64,000 nucleotides of DNA from Strigamia acuminata. Its lineage: Eukaryota; Arthropoda; Chilopoda; Geophilomorpha; Linotaeniidae. Position numbers and translations under genes: made by a program. Below are positions 1-12,243 of this stretch, piece by piece. Within the stretch, counting starts at the first letter, position 1. Every line of letters starts with the position of its first letter. The stretch covers positions 14,800,517 through 14,864,516 of the forward strand of contig OX442318.1 of NCBI GenBank assembly GCA_949358305.1, read 5' to 3'. The notes beneath the pieces are model-generated. The model saw only the letters and a list, made by a program, of their open reading frames with translations, was not told where the DNA came from and did no database searches.

Positions 1-3000
1 CAACGGGTCATCTTCGGTGGTACTAAAACAAAAAAGCATGGAAACAACCTGATGTATGAAACGTCGCATCTTCAATTCCAACAACTGCATCGCAAATAGA
101 ACCGAATTTGGGACAATTTTTTTCCATTTTGAGCATGACATAAGAAAATAAATGAAAAATTGCATCAAAATCTCCAAAACAACTTTTTCTTTTTTATACG
201 TACAGTACGTACACATGTGATAGCAAATACACAAAAGTAATATATTTAGTAAAGAAGAGTTATTGCTGTTTATTTCCCAAATGTCATTTCTTTTATCCTT
301 GTACTATCATATCCGGTCTTCTGCATGCAATTCGACAAGATCAATTCGATCCGCTGTGTACATTTCCTGCGAATCTTTTGCCTTTGATGGTGAAAATAAC
401 TGCTCCGTTCAAATATCCCCTACCTCACTTCCAATAGTAAATACAGACAATCTGGCGTAGGGCCAACATGATAACATCATAATAATCCCTCCGAGAAAAC
501 ACTAGCTGCATTCAAAAACCCTTGTTTGGATTTTTCATTTCTGCTTTAAGTCTTGTGACGTTACACCAAAAATAGAAACACAAACACTAGAAGAAAAAAA
601 AAAGAAGAAATAAACTGCCCCTGCTTCTTAGAGTCCACAAACTTGATTGTTAATTTCAGTTTTATGAGTAATTCGATCTCGTTTATCATTTCAGTCGCGA
701 ATGGCTTCGAACAATCAAACAACGTGCTGTGGCTTGGCTTCCCCTTACAGCACGAACTTGGCCATATCTGGAGCTTGAGCACAGCCCAAGTCCCAAACGA
801 TCGCAAACAATACAAATACGTGATATCAAAAAACAAATACACCGTGTTGCCAATTCTTCTTAAATACGGTAGAATTAGATAAGAAAATAAATTATTTAAT
901 AGTTGCAATAAACATAAATTTACGTTCGGTTATTCACTTACATTCGACTGCTAACTTATTTGTAGTCAATTGAATCTGCTATTTTGATCCCGTTTCTTTA
1001 TCGACCAAATTTGTCCGCACAGATTTTCCGTTTCATCACCAGATCTTCGTGCCAATTAGCGAAAAGGCTGCTCTCTAATCCATCTCCATTCTGGCCTCCA
1101 ATCATTGCAAAGTCGTTTCGATTCGACCGCAATATACGCCAACAATTTATTTATTTACATTTAACATTAGTGCTTGAGATTAAGTATAAATTGAAGCAAA
1201 GTCATGCACGCATCTTAACCGATATCCAGTGAGAAGAAGCACTCAGCTTCTTTTATCAATAAATTAATAAGTAAATTCCATCAACACACAGATAGTGCTA
1301 CAGTATCTAAGCTTACACGATTTCGAGGAGGACCGGACCGGACCGAATCGATTCAAACCTGTGCAAGAATCATGAAACACAAGCCTTATTTCCGAGTCTC
1401 CACACAGCCCGCATAACCATATTGCAGCCTGCCTTCCTTCCCCTATTTTCTTGACCTTATAAGGACACTTGGTGCTAACTTATAAAACACGGTGCACGCG
1501 CCAGAAAACCTCTTCTGGCACGCTCCTCGCATTTTCCAACTTTATTAAATCGATCAAAAAATCTTTCTTTGTGTGTCTTCCTCGTCACGTCAAAGCCAAA
1601 CCTCCCGCAAAAGATAAAATAAAAATTTTGACCAATCAATACGTTACGTTCGCCATTATTGACAACCTTGAATAATTATAATATCCTCCTAGCTCCAAAA
1701 TGCGACTCACAAGCAACACACATTTTCCCTTCTTTTCTGCTCCATGTCTTTCATCTCCGACCAAAAAAGAACAAAAAAAGAAAAAGAAAAAGAAATGAAT
1801 GTTCATTCCGAGATAGTAGAGCTAGAAAATTAATTTAGTGAAACACTTTTAAAAATGATGAAATTTCATATCCAACAAGTTAACTCTCATGTCTCAACTA
1901 ATAATTAATTCATTAAAATGAATAATGAATATAAATTAGGAAAAGCGAGAGGGAAAGGGGTGGGGAGGTGTCTACACTATTTTCTCTTTATATCGCTATC
2001 CTGTTCAAAAATATTTTTTTTTTGAGCCACCTCCAATTTTGTTGTTATGCTAGATCAACACTTATCAACGTTTATCAGAAGAAGAAAAAAAGCTTAGATT
2101 AAAAAATGCATAAAAAATGCAATGAAACATTATTTAATTTCAATCAGAGCAAAAGGATAGGAGGCAGTAGCAAAATAAATTCAAAAAATGGAGTTTTGAC
2201 ACTAAAGTTCTCCCAGGGGCATTTTAAAAAAATTATCGGTTTTTCTCTTTTTGTTTTCATTTACAACTTAAGTTATAGCTTTCTAACAGAATTTACACAA
2301 GTTAAGCCTCCTTTTTGAATTAATTACATTGATTAATGATTCAATTTCCATCAGACATGCAGGATATGCTGGCAGATGTGGACACATTGGAACGTGCGCC
2401 AAACAAACATTCACTTTTCAATAATTGCGAACCGAAATAAAAACTGGAATTTAATAGATTTTCCATTTCGTTCCGGCTTAAGCATACTAAAAACAGAACT
2501 ACCGATTTCTGGTATTTCCGGTTCAGCTCCAGCTAAAAATTCCTTTTTTAAGCTGATTTCGGGTTTCAGTCCAGTCCCTGTTATTTCCACGTCAAAGTCG
2601 AAACTACTTGTAACTTGTAAGACGATTTTTGAAGCTATCCGACGACTCGACAATTGATCGAACTACTTTCTGTGGAAATAAATGGCTGCCTAAGAAATAA
2701 CTTATTAAAAGAAAATGTTTGTTCTTTATCCAGATACAATTTCGTATTAACCGCTATTTCCTCATTCAAAATCCTCAAGCACATCGGAGCATCAACCTCA
2801 AATTTCCATTTCAATGTGGCTGACACTTTGAAAATACAAAACAAAAAAACAGGCATGAATACTAAAAGTTTCCTCGTCCAAAACTGATCCATCTAAAATC
2901 CCGTCTCTTCAATCCATAAATCTGACCAAAAAAACCACTGGGATTTTCCTCCAAAATCCAACCAAGCGTCTTGAAAAAAACGTCTATCAGTGTCAATGGG

Positions 3001-3570
3001 TATAACCACAACATGAGAAGGGTTTTTAGATGGAAACATCCTAAACCCATCCTCCGTTAGGAAAGGAAAGGAAAGATAGATAATTGGGACCTCTCGGGCG
3101 CCCAGCATTCTCCTTTGTCACCTTCAACATAGAAACAATTTAATGTGACCGTTGCCTTGGCAACACTCTACACCAGCTCCAATTCACCCGTTGCACCCCC
3201 AAAGTGTCTCCAGAGCATCATCTTTGAGCTTTTAGAAGCCCACGAAAAACATCAAATTCTTCAGTAAATATCGACAAATTAACGAAACAAATTTCACATT
3301 CTGCTTCGTACTGTAAGCAACTATCATACGTGCACGATCCGCCACGTCTGTTTTGACAATGATAGATTGCAGTGTGAACTTATGCGTAACCACATTTGCA
3401 TGCAATTAAAAATTCAAACATAAAATCACATTTTTTATGCACTCCTTAACTGGCCGTGCTCTCATGTTACACATCAGATGCAACAAACCATTTACTTCCT
3501 TTTAATAAACACCGCTAAGAATTAATTTCGCTTTCCAACTCGAGGAAAAACGAATCAAAATTTCCTTGAA
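1..3570. other. AT-rich non-coding sequence, no gene seen
   Basis: The stretch is rich in A and T runs. All open frames are short, overlap on both strands and lack family motifs. Around 2.4-2.65 kb both strands are open together over about 80 codons, which reflects composition rather than a conserved protein. I see no RNA gene or transposon end. It could be intronic or intergenic. Confidence 0.6.
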
Positions 3571-3574
3571 TCAT

Positions 3575-3629
3575 AATGAATGAATGAACAAACGAATGAA
3601 TGAATGAATGAATGAATGAATGAATGAAT
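3575..3629. repeat. (AATG)n microsatellite
   Basis: About 13 copies of a four-base unit, interrupted once by an ACAAACG variant near the left end. It is a simple repeat with no coding context. Confidence 0.9.
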
Positions 3630-4750
3630 AGCTATTTCTGTTTCTTTCTTTTTTACACCTTGATTAAATCGAATGACCTTTGTAGCAACAACACCATTAA
3701 ATCCCACTTTCTCACCATCAATAAAAACTAAATTGCTTTAATTGAAATAAATTTCCCGTTGAGCAGTTTATGTCCTATAGGGTCTAATCATGACACGTTT
3801 TTTTCTTATATCTTTTGCGTCTCAGTTCGCAAAAACAATAAAAAAGAATAAAAATAAATAAAAATAAATAAGTAACAAGATTCTTTCGATTCCCTTCCCA
3901 AACCCAGCACCATCAATTGCACAATCTCAGATCCCAATTTTCTTTGCTTCACAATTTTTTTTCTTCTTTTCCTTACATTTCTTCAGCAATTTCATCGTTT
4001 CTGTGACAGAATGTGCGGGATGTGTGGGATGTGTGGGAGAAAGAAGACAGAAGTGGGAGACACACGGCAGGCACAGTACCCTAGCGCCGTTCTTGGACAT
4101 GCTCCAAACCCATCAATCGTTTTGACCGGTGCACACACTTTTTTCTTTTCTTTTCTTTTCTTTTGCTCCAATAAGTGATCAGACGCTGTAAAACAGAGAC
4201 GATTTCTGATTACAGATAATATGGAGTGACACGGACAAAACTGCATTTCCGATTGCGTTCCAGCTGCAAACAACACATCTCCTCTTTAATGTCTATTTAT
4301 TTCTTCTTTAGTAGTTGATTTATTTATTTAATTACTTTAGGCCTACTTGAATTTTAATCTTTTTTTCTTTTTTTTTTTTTAAATTTAGGGAGTGCATAAT
4401 TTTCTTGTTATACTCAATTGAATTCAAATTGTATACAAGTTCCGCAACAGAATGAATTTTAAGATTGGTTTTGCAGTTCCTACTTCTCATACAATGGTGG
4501 ATTACCCACAGGCCGCATTAGGCGCGTGTCTGGGGGCCCCCAAGGATCACGGACTCTGGCCTTGCACAAGTATATATTCCCAAAGTAAATTGGCAAGCAA
4601 TTTTGTTTTTTTCAAAGAATACATTTCGTTGTTTAAAAAAAAATTTTTTTATTCAATAAATTCCAATATTTACCTGCAACTGAAGTTTTACAGGCTGAGG
4701 ACTATGATTTTTTTTGGCCATTTACTTGCACTCACTCGAACACAAGCACA

Positions 4751-4771
4751 AAGTACTTACTGTAAGTACTT
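4751..4771. repeat. Perfect 10-bp inverted repeat with one-base centre
   Basis: The arms AAGTACTTAC and GTAAGTACTT flank a single T. Because GTAAGT occurs on both strands, each arm also resembles a splice donor. There is no exon context, so I treat it as a chance palindrome or a remnant of a small element. Confidence 0.7.
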
Positions 4772-4874
4772 GGTTCATCTGGTCACCCTATCCGAGATCC
4801 CACTGATGGAAAGTGTACTCTTATTGCAGATTGTTTAAACTAAGCCCGATTAAGCAGGCACGTTTGAACGTGTC

Positions 4875-4879
4875 ACACT

Positions 4880-4910
<31 letters not shown>
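4875..4910. repeat. (CA)n microsatellite
   Basis: An almost uninterrupted CA dinucleotide run of about 17 units. Confidence 0.9.
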
Positions 4911-5620
4911 AATCCCAATTTTTTTTCTTCTGAAAGCGCGTTTTAAGCGTTTTTCTTGATCCCCTGCTGTAGTCAAACTTCTAAAGGGTTTTCTACGTTT
5001 CCGGTCGAAAATAAACTCAAAAATATAGATACGGTAAGTATATATTTTAGATTTTTAAGTGCACATACTGTAACATATCTAGTCTTTCCATAATCCCCCT
5101 TTCTCATCTAAAACAGAAAACGAATGTATGGTCAGTCCACAACGTTTGACGTTTGGAATACCTGTAATCCGAATTATTTTACGAGTCGACTTGGCATTGA
5201 AGGAAAGTTGGGTTATTAATAGATGAAAACTTTGTGAAAAGAGTCATGCTTTAGCCATAAATTGAGCAAAGATAAACCTCGGTCTCGGTATTGACCACGA
5301 CTCAGTGATCAACGCGTCACGCATCTTCAGCCAAGAGTTAAAACTAAACCGGTAACTGAATACTGTGCATTTCTTATAATTACCCCCTGCGAAAGTAATT
5401 GTGTTTGTCCTGCACTTAAAAAATTAAATGTTACACAACTTCATTCCACAGTGAAATCCGTGTCGGATGACCATGTGTGCCCACACAAACATATACCAAA
5501 CGTATACGCTGAACTTCACCGACAATACACAGTCAATTCTCTTGAACTTCTTCTTATTTTCTAAAAGGTACTTTTGATACCTAACACTGAAATGACCATT
5601 TTTGTGGCTGCGTTAGTGAT

Positions 5621-5681
5621 ATTTACTTTATTATGCTATTTACTTTATTATGCTATTTACTTTATTGCTATTTACTTTATT
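5621..5681. repeat. 17-bp tandem repeat, about 3.5 copies
   Basis: The unit is ATTTACTTTATTATGCT. Two exact copies are followed by a 15-bp copy lacking AT and by a partial copy. It is a short AT-rich minisatellite. Confidence 0.85.
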
Positions 5682-6211
5682 AAAATATTATTTAAAAAAA
5701 TATTATTAATATTATTATTATTATTAATGTCTTTTTTTTAACCCTCAGAGGCATAAAGGTTAAATTTACCCGTTTAGGGACAATTTTCAAGTCGATTGGT
5801 TAAAGCGCCATTTATTATGTAAACAATAAAAATAAATAAGCTTGAACCATCTGGTGGTGGTTTTAAACACTACTGGGAAAAGCCAAAATCTGTTGTCTGA
5901 AGCGCTCTTTACTAATGCAGCAAAGCCAGCTTAAACGTTATGCTGGAGCTTTAAGGAGCAGAAAATTTCAATTTAGAATAATTAATCAAATAAATAACCA
6001 ATGACTATAAATTTCACCTGAGTTATAGTCTATAATCATCTAATACAATGAACAGGAAAAAAAATTTCTTGTTCCCACTCATCAGTAACAACAAATTATG
6101 ATCAATATTTTTCAAGATATTCGTAAAATTTTAATAATGCATTCATTTAAAATTAAAGCTCATTAATTGCTTTACTCAATTGTAAGTAATTATGAAAAAT
6201 TCAACATTTTA

Positions 6212-6605
6212 CTCCAAACTGGTACAACGTTGTCCTAACCCCTATTGGTTGAGCCATCTCACTGGTGTAGTGGCACAAAAAAGTAGCCTATAGCACCAGA
6301 ATTGTAATCTAACTAGGCAATACAACCAATAAAAAACTAAACCTTTGTTTACCTGCCAAAAGAAACCAACAAACTATGCTAACCTTGATTGATTGATTGA
6401 TTAAAAGGGGAAAAAGCTTATTTAGCAAATAAAATAAACATTTTATTATCATATAAATAAAATCCATCATTTTAATCAATTTTTACACGGAAATTCATTG
6501 AAAATAAACAGAACTACTTTTCCCCATTAAGTAGAGCACAGTCCACAGTTAGGCGTAATCCGGCTCAACCAATAAGAGTTAAGACAACATTGTACCGGTT
6601 TGGAG
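6212..6605. mobile_element. MITE with about 45-bp terminal inverted repeats
   Basis: The left end reads CTCCAAACTGGTACAACGTT and the right end is its imperfect reverse complement. Complementarity extends through CCTATTGGTTGAGCC, giving arms of about 45 bp with a few mismatches. Both ends are flanked by TA, as expected for a Tc1/mariner-type non-autonomous element. The interior (about 300 bp) has no coding capacity. Just inside the left arm, CTATTGGTTGAGCCATCTCACTGGTGTA recurs in similar form at about 23.67 kb, in pieces CTATTGG, GAGCCA and TCACTGGTGTA, so the two elements share internal sequence. Confidence 0.65.
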
Positions 6606-7475
6606 TACAGCTGCATCCGAGAAATCAATTAGACGAAACAGCATACTTAAACTGCTTGACTGAGGCTTGTCCCGATCTTACTTCAAAAATGGCAGCTGAT
6701 TTAGTCTGCTTTCAGTCAATTACAATAAACAAGTTTAACTACAATTTTAACTCCTGAATTTATTTCTTTTTTTTAAACCAGTTTAAAACAAAAGAAAAGA
6801 AAAAGAATAGTATAAAGTGTTAGAAATTGTTAATCTTAAATTCAGAGTAAATCCTGTACAATTTTTCTTCTCCAGATTTGTTGGCGAAACAGTGGGCATC
6901 TGAAGTCGCCGATCACCATTCTGCATCTGACCATGACTAATGTACATTCGAATAAAAACAAACAAACAAACTGCCAACTGGGATTAGTTGGAACACAAAT
7001 TTGCTTTAAATCCGTTTAGGAGATCTAACCAAATTACACATCAGCATCCAAATTCGCGAAGAAAAAGAAACTTTGCAAATTTACTATGCATCATCTAAGT
7101 AAGCCACAGCGATAATTTGCCGTTCCCCAGTGGCCCAACTCGTGTGTCACGTTTGCCACGGACTGTGTGGAGGGAAGGGAGGCGATTAACAATCTACTCC
7201 CAGACCAAAGCCCACCTCCGGGGAACTCCGTTTTACGAGCTCTGTAATTTACAAGGTAAACCGCTGGCAGAGCAGAGCAGAGCAGAGCAAAGCAGAGCAC
7301 TGAGAACGCAGCAGAACAGAGGCGAACACGAATCCCCCCTGCACTCGTTTACAACGATTACAATTCGCATACGTAATCATTTACAATCTTAACTGCCACA
7401 AAAAATTCACACGTTTTGTAGAAACATAAAAGAAAAGAAAAATGTGAAGAAATAAAACAAATTATTATTACTTAC
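6606..7475. other. Non-coding stretch with a GCAGA repeat
   Basis: No gene is supported. A (GCAGA)n run lies at about 7266-7300. The sequence around 7.1-7.35 kb is less AT-rich than its surroundings, but its two opposed short frames resemble no family. Confidence 0.5.
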
Positions 7476-7514
7476 CAAGTTATGAACCAAATACACTTTG
7501 TAAAATCGACTTAC
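7476..7514 (-). other. Candidate recursive splice site plus 39-nt recursive exon
   Basis: On the minus strand a long polypyrimidine tract ending CTTCTTTTTCTAG abuts GTAAGTCG, so a strong acceptor is fused directly to a strong donor. An ATTAATG, close to a branch-point consensus, lies roughly 45 nt upstream. Exactly 39 nt downstream a second donor follows, ACTTG|GTAAGTAA. This is the arrangement described for Drosophila recursive (ratchet) splice sites with a downstream recursive exon. The 39-nt segment is open in one phase for 13 codons. It could instead be an ordinary microexon that happens to begin GTAAGT. The direction agrees with the predicted first exon at 53.9 kb. Usage cannot be shown from DNA alone. 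Confidence 0.5.
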
Positions 7515-9079
7515 CTAGAAAAAGAAGGAAAAAAAAGAGTGTAAAAAAATATGCATTAATATTCCATGAATTAAACTCTGCTTAGAGTTGTACTATATTT
7601 CATAAACTGTACGAGTAATTAGCCAGAAAGGAAAATTAATAGCCAAAATACTTTGAATTGAAGCGAATTTCTCTCGATCACCGGCGTTAACCATGGCCAT
7701 TTTTAGCCTCGTCATTTGTCGGGTCGTGCGCAATTGTCACGACGCGTGACGTCATAACATTGAAATTTATATTTTTTAACAATACGGTGATGTAATTACT
7801 ACAGTTTTCATTTTCTAAAATAGTGATTTGACAAATTAAATTTTAATGTTCGCGGTGGTTCAAAAAAATTAAGCACTAGAAAAAAAAAATTAATTCATTC
7901 TCTTAATTTATCTCTCATAAAAAATTGAGCTTATCTACAAATCTTTAATAAGCATTAAAATAATTATATCTATTTACCAGTTGGAAAATGAAAGTTTGCA
8001 GCCCGAAAAAGAAAAAATAATGGGAATTAAAACAAAGTCCCATCCATTTTCATTTTTCAACCCAATTGCGAGCAACTGAGGAAATAAAAGGCCAAAGGTT
8101 CCATCTTTTTTATTTTTTTTGCCATCAATGATTATATTTATCCAGTGAACTTTCCTCAATGAGCTGCCTCGGGTATATCCTCACACACCCATGAATTATT
8201 CACATAAAATATTAGTCTAGGCAATGCACCATGGTGAACCCCTTTTTTTCTTTTTTCTTTTTTTTTCTCTTCTTTTTCCTTCTTTCTTTCTTTTTCTTTT
8301 ATCATTTTAATTCTATACTTCACCTTAACTTTTTATTTTTTCACTTCATATTTTTTATTCTTTTTATTCGATAATCCAGTGACCAACACCCTCTGACCAT
8401 CCATCCGTTAGCAGGTGAAGTAGTCCCCTGCTTCCGGTCACGAACCCCTCCGGCATGTCCAATGAGGATTTTCCCAGACTCAATGGTGGCTCTGTATATC
8501 ATCGAAGAAGTTTCGACCACTATCTTGAAAAACCTTTTTCCTTTATACTAGACAATGGAATCCTCAGGTCAGATCAGATCAGATACAGTAGTCTAATATC
8601 AAAACACTGGTAATGCTCATCAGGGCAGATGCCAGTTGGTGAGTTGGGTGTTTGCCGGTTGAATTGAAAAAAGAAAAAGAAAAACCAAACTGATTTCCTA
8701 CGTCACAACTAGCAATACATTAAGAAATTAGGCATTTTCGTTAATCCAACCCGACTTTTAATTTATTTCTATTTGTTTTGGTTAATTTGTTGTCTCCTAT
8801 AACTTTGTCTCCATCTTATCTTTAAGTTACAAAAAATTGTCTTGATTATAAACATTAAAAACTAACATGTCACTAACGACGGATCCATATTACATTTGTT
8901 TTCTCTCCTCTTGGGACGTACATGAGTGCAATGATTTCCTAAAATCATGGTAGAATGCACACCGTGGGCAAAAAAGTTACACATTTCGACACCTGATCGC
9001 GCCACAATACGACTGCGCGCCAAATTCAACGATGTTTGCTGTTGAATCGTAAAAGGAATGGTCATCACAAACGTTGCTA
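7515..9079. other. AT-rich non-coding sequence with a polypyrimidine tract
   Basis: No gene seen. A T/C-rich tract occupies about 8240-8300. A less AT-rich patch at 8380-8520 has no recognisable similarity. Confidence 0.5.
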
Positions 9080-9172
9080 TTAAGAACGGCTCACCGTGCT
9101 GAACACAGAAATTAAACGGCTGAAATTGGTCTGCTCAGTACTTGGACGGGTGACCTGCTGGGAATACCAGTT
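9080..9172 (+). ncRNA. 5S rRNA-like sequence (5S-derived SINE head or pseudogene)
   Basis: The order GAAATTAAACGGCTG, then AGTACTTGGACGGGTGACC, then CTGGGAATACCAG follows the 3' two-thirds of eukaryotic 5S rRNA, covering the box A region (GAARTTAAGCAGCG) and box C (AGTACTTGGATGGGTGACC). The 5' third is poorly matched and the terminal helix does not close. It is therefore not a functional 5S gene. It is either a diverged pseudogene or the promoter head of a 5S-derived SINE. The downstream sequence runs on without an obvious poly-T terminator. Confidence 0.6.
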
Positions 9173-10618
9173 ATTTCTCATCCTCTCCTGATTGAGATAC
9201 TGTTTCTATGGCAAGAAAATCTGCCACTTGCCTCCAACTGGCTTTTCTGTGGTTTTTGCAGTTCTATGATCATGCTGAGTGTGACACTACTTGCACTTAT
9301 TATCATTACTATATTATACACAACAATGACCTGAAACGAATGTTCTGTTCGGTTAAATAAAGAACTGAAAAGCTGGAGATGGAAGTGAACATTTATTTCT
9401 CTGTACCGGCAATCGATATATTTTCACACGCCAACTGATGTTAAAGGCTGCGGCGTACCAACAAGTCATCCCCAGGTCCACATCCTGCCTTCTAGAATGC
9501 TACAAGTACTCTTGGGCCCTGTCTATCTGCTTGGACGGACTCATGGAACCATGAATCCCTATTGGTTGGATCGCAAAACTTTGTGATCCCCAGATAGTGT
9601 AAATACGAACAGTAAGTACAAGTATAATGTGACTTTTGCCACACTTGCCTTTTCATGTTTTCCGACTGATTACCTAAAGGTTTGTGTATTTGTAATACAA
9701 GTAGGGCTCAACTGACTCTTTGCATGTGCGGTTATCGAGCATTGGCTGCCCAGATGCGCTCATAGGTCTGGGTAACGCAGTAGTTAAGATACTGACAAAA
9801 CCTGGCCTCATTAGTTCATTAGTTCTCTATGTGTTGTGTTTAAACAGACGCGTAGCAATTGGGGATGCAGCGCGTGTGGTAGACACGGTTGAACACGGGC
9901 CCACGAGCCTAGGGTTGGAAAAGATGCACCTACCCACCATTAGAGGAGGCATGCACACAGGCTTGCCCATCGACTTCTTACTACGCCACGGTGTCTGAGG
10001 CAACCACCCACTCAAGATACTCGGGTAGCTTTTAGCGGGGAGTGTTAGGTGGCCCTCGTAAATCCAATGATAACAACTGTGATGGACATGAAGCAATTCC
10101 GTGTGCGTAGGTCTATGTCTGACAAACATTTCGTTCTTGCACAATAAATTGGAACACCACCTGTTTGGTGTAAATGTTCGGTGTTAAAATTTTTAGTTAA
10201 AAGTTCACAAACTTTTAACTCATTAAGCTTACATGTGGATGATAGATTACTTTGAGCCTTGATTATGCTGCATGCGTATGCCAATCGTTTCAAAAATGTT
10301 TATTTACACGGTCTAATTGACTATCACGATTATTTCATCGCTTAAAACATTTATAGTCCGTGCATGGAATCTTGAGCTAATATAATTACAGCGCATGTTC
10401 AGAGATGACGATTTGCACCACTTGTTCTAATAGGCGTATACAAATAGTGCAAGAGTGTCAGATCAGATTAAATACGATAATTAATCTTGTTTATTAGTCT
10501 TAAAAAAATCACAAATAGGATGTAGACTACATAAAAAAAAAGTACTGCAACTTTTGTGAACTCGAAGAAAATTCATGTAGTCTACCCTCCTGTCCCAAAA
10601 GTTGTAGTTAAAAAAAAG
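9173..10618. other. Less AT-rich non-coding block, possible SINE remnants
   Basis: Around 9767-9791, TGGGTAACGCAGTAGTTAAGATA resembles a tRNA-type box A, seen in pieces GTAACGCAGTAGTTAAG. GGTTGAACACG at about 9888 could be a displaced box B. The open frame 9720-9998 and the opposed frame at 9827-10144 match no family I know. The block may be one or more old short retroposons following the 5S-like head. Confidence 0.35.
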
Positions 10619-10693
10619 TGGGCTCGGACACCATTAAGTGTCGAACCTAGATCCCTCGTTTGCCAGACAGATACTCTACCAATTCTCTATAAC
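10619..10693 (-). tRNA. tRNA-like sequence (pseudo-tRNA or SINE head)
   Basis: Read on the minus strand it carries a box-A-like TAGAGAATTGGTAGAGT and a box-B-like AGGTTCGACACT with about 30 nt between them. The T stem is mostly paired and a poly-T run follows on the same strand. The acceptor stem does not pair and the anticodon stem is poor, with a loop near TGGCAAA. It is therefore not a functional tRNA. It is either a decayed copy or the head of a tRNA-derived SINE. Confidence 0.5.
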
Positions 10694-10818
10694 AAAATCA
10701 CAAACCGAAACGCTCTGAATCAACCAAACTGACATGTTGACAAAACATAGCCACTTAAACTTCACATCAACATTGTAGAGTCAATTCCAGTTATCAGGCC
10801 ACTTTTACTGACTACTTA

Positions 10819-11020
10819 AGGTGCGTCCAAAAAGTCTGTGGAATGACTCAAAATTTGAAAAAAATTAACTTCTAATATTTTGATTTAATTTTGCTTTTAG
10901 GATTATTAAATATACCACTCAAGTAATGACTGATTAAATTTTCAGACTGATCCAATAATATTTATTTAAAATATCAACAATAAATTAAAAAAGAGGTGTC
11001 CAAAAAGTCTGTGGAATTTA
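10819..11020 (+). repeat. Left terminal inverted repeat of the Tc1-like element
   Basis: This 202-bp arm has an outer repeat at 10823-10845 and an inner copy at 10997-11018 of the motif GTCCAAAAAGTCTGTGGAAT. It is about 96% identical to the right arm by eye. Confidence 0.9.
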
Positions 11021-11146
11021 TGTTTATTCTTTCCCACAGTAGTGTGGTTATATTTAGAGTCAATAATATAGTATTTTTATGTTATTATACCTTTAGTACA
11101 ATGCTTTTTTGCATTTTGAAACATTTGGTAATTGTTTCATCAACAA

Positions 11147-11472
11147 TGCCAAACAAAAGAAAATACACTGCTGATGAAGTGATAAAAATATGAAAAATGA
11201 AAGCTGGAAGACTTGCTACTCATGGAATTGCTGAGATAATTGATAAATATAACTGGAATTTTATCAGTAAAAAGAAAACTAGCAACGTAAACCTCAATCA
11301 GGAAGACCAATAGTTACTACAAATCGAGCTGATTGCAGAGTTCTACACTTGGCAACTCACTGTTCACACTCAGTTCTGAAAATCTGTGATGTCTTTGAAG
11401 GAAACATTAGTAAAAATACTGTTAATAATCACTTTCAAGCTTTCCCAATGATGGTTTATAAAATAAATGGCC
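11147..11472 (+). pseudogene. Tc1-like transposase, N-terminal part, broken
   Basis: From the ATG at 11147 the frame reads MPNKRKYTADEVIKI and then meets a stop. The similarity continues through several frames with further stops. ATHCSHSVLKICDVFEG and NISKNTVNNHFQAF, encoded around 11349-11440, fit the paired-like helix-turn-helix DNA-binding region of Tc1/mariner transposases. The gene is cut at 11472 by insertion of the BEL/Pao element. At least three inactivating lesions lie in this half alone. Confidence 0.7.
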
Positions 11473-12243
11473 TGTTGCGGTCAGCCAACGAGATGACCGG
11501 TCAAGGTAGCGACTCCCAAGTCGCTCTTTGGATCGCATAGTGATTTCCGTACATCTGCGACAGATGAGCAGCAATGGCGCATCGCATTGGAGAAATACTA
11601 TTGTTGGGTCGGCACAGCAAGGCATGGAGGAGAAGCGCAAGCTTTACTCCTCCGCACACATTGTTGACACTTGAATAAAATGAGTCGGGAAAAGCAAATA
11701 ACTGACAACTTGTTTAATCATTGGAATAACGAGAAAAGCTGAGTAAAAAGCAAAGAAACAAAAAAAGAGCAAGTGCAAGACAATGGCACGTGATAAAAAC
11801 GACTTAGTTTAGCATTGTTATGTCACGTCAAACTGCACTGCAGCCTCTTCTTACAGCAAAAAACTGATAATCTAACAATGAGACAAGCAAAAGTGGAAAC
11901 AGATAAAATTCTCAAATGGCACTTCTAGGCCTCAGTAGAGAACACAAATAAGAGCTGATAAAATGTAAAGAAATCTTAAAATTAACAAGAAGCGATGCGG
12001 AATCCGCACCACAAATGACTAGGAGAACAAACCGTTCTTAATATCAAACACAATACCCAAAAAGCTTACACTGTGACAAAAACCAAACACAAAACCAAGT
12101 AAGCCTAACACACTTATTTACAAACAATTAGAGCGGTGTCCATGGGGATGCAAAGTAAACTCCTAAAGCATATTAAAAACTAACTTACTTAATTATAAGA
12201 AACGATACAGCAAATAACACACACTCCATCGCTGATAGCAACA
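11473..12243 (-). repeat. 3' LTR of the BEL/Pao element
   Basis: 771 bp, bounded by TGTTGC and GCAACA. It differs from the 5' LTR at one base near 11848 (T versus C) and one near 12102 (G versus A). On the coding strand it follows the gag-pol stop codon after 66 bp. Confidence 0.95.

Larger units (their letters stand above)
3630..6211. other. AT-rich non-coding sequence with short simple repeats
   Basis: No supported gene. The block holds a (CTTTT)n run near 4138-4164, a CA run, a perfect short palindrome and a 17-bp tandem repeat, the last three listed separately. The open frame at 4452-4838 crosses poly-T and poly-A runs and resembles nothing I know. Confidence 0.55.

Noticed and set aside
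2376-2653. Opposed frames of about 80-93 codons
   Set aside because: Both strands are open over the same bases with no motif in either. Composition explains this better than two genes.
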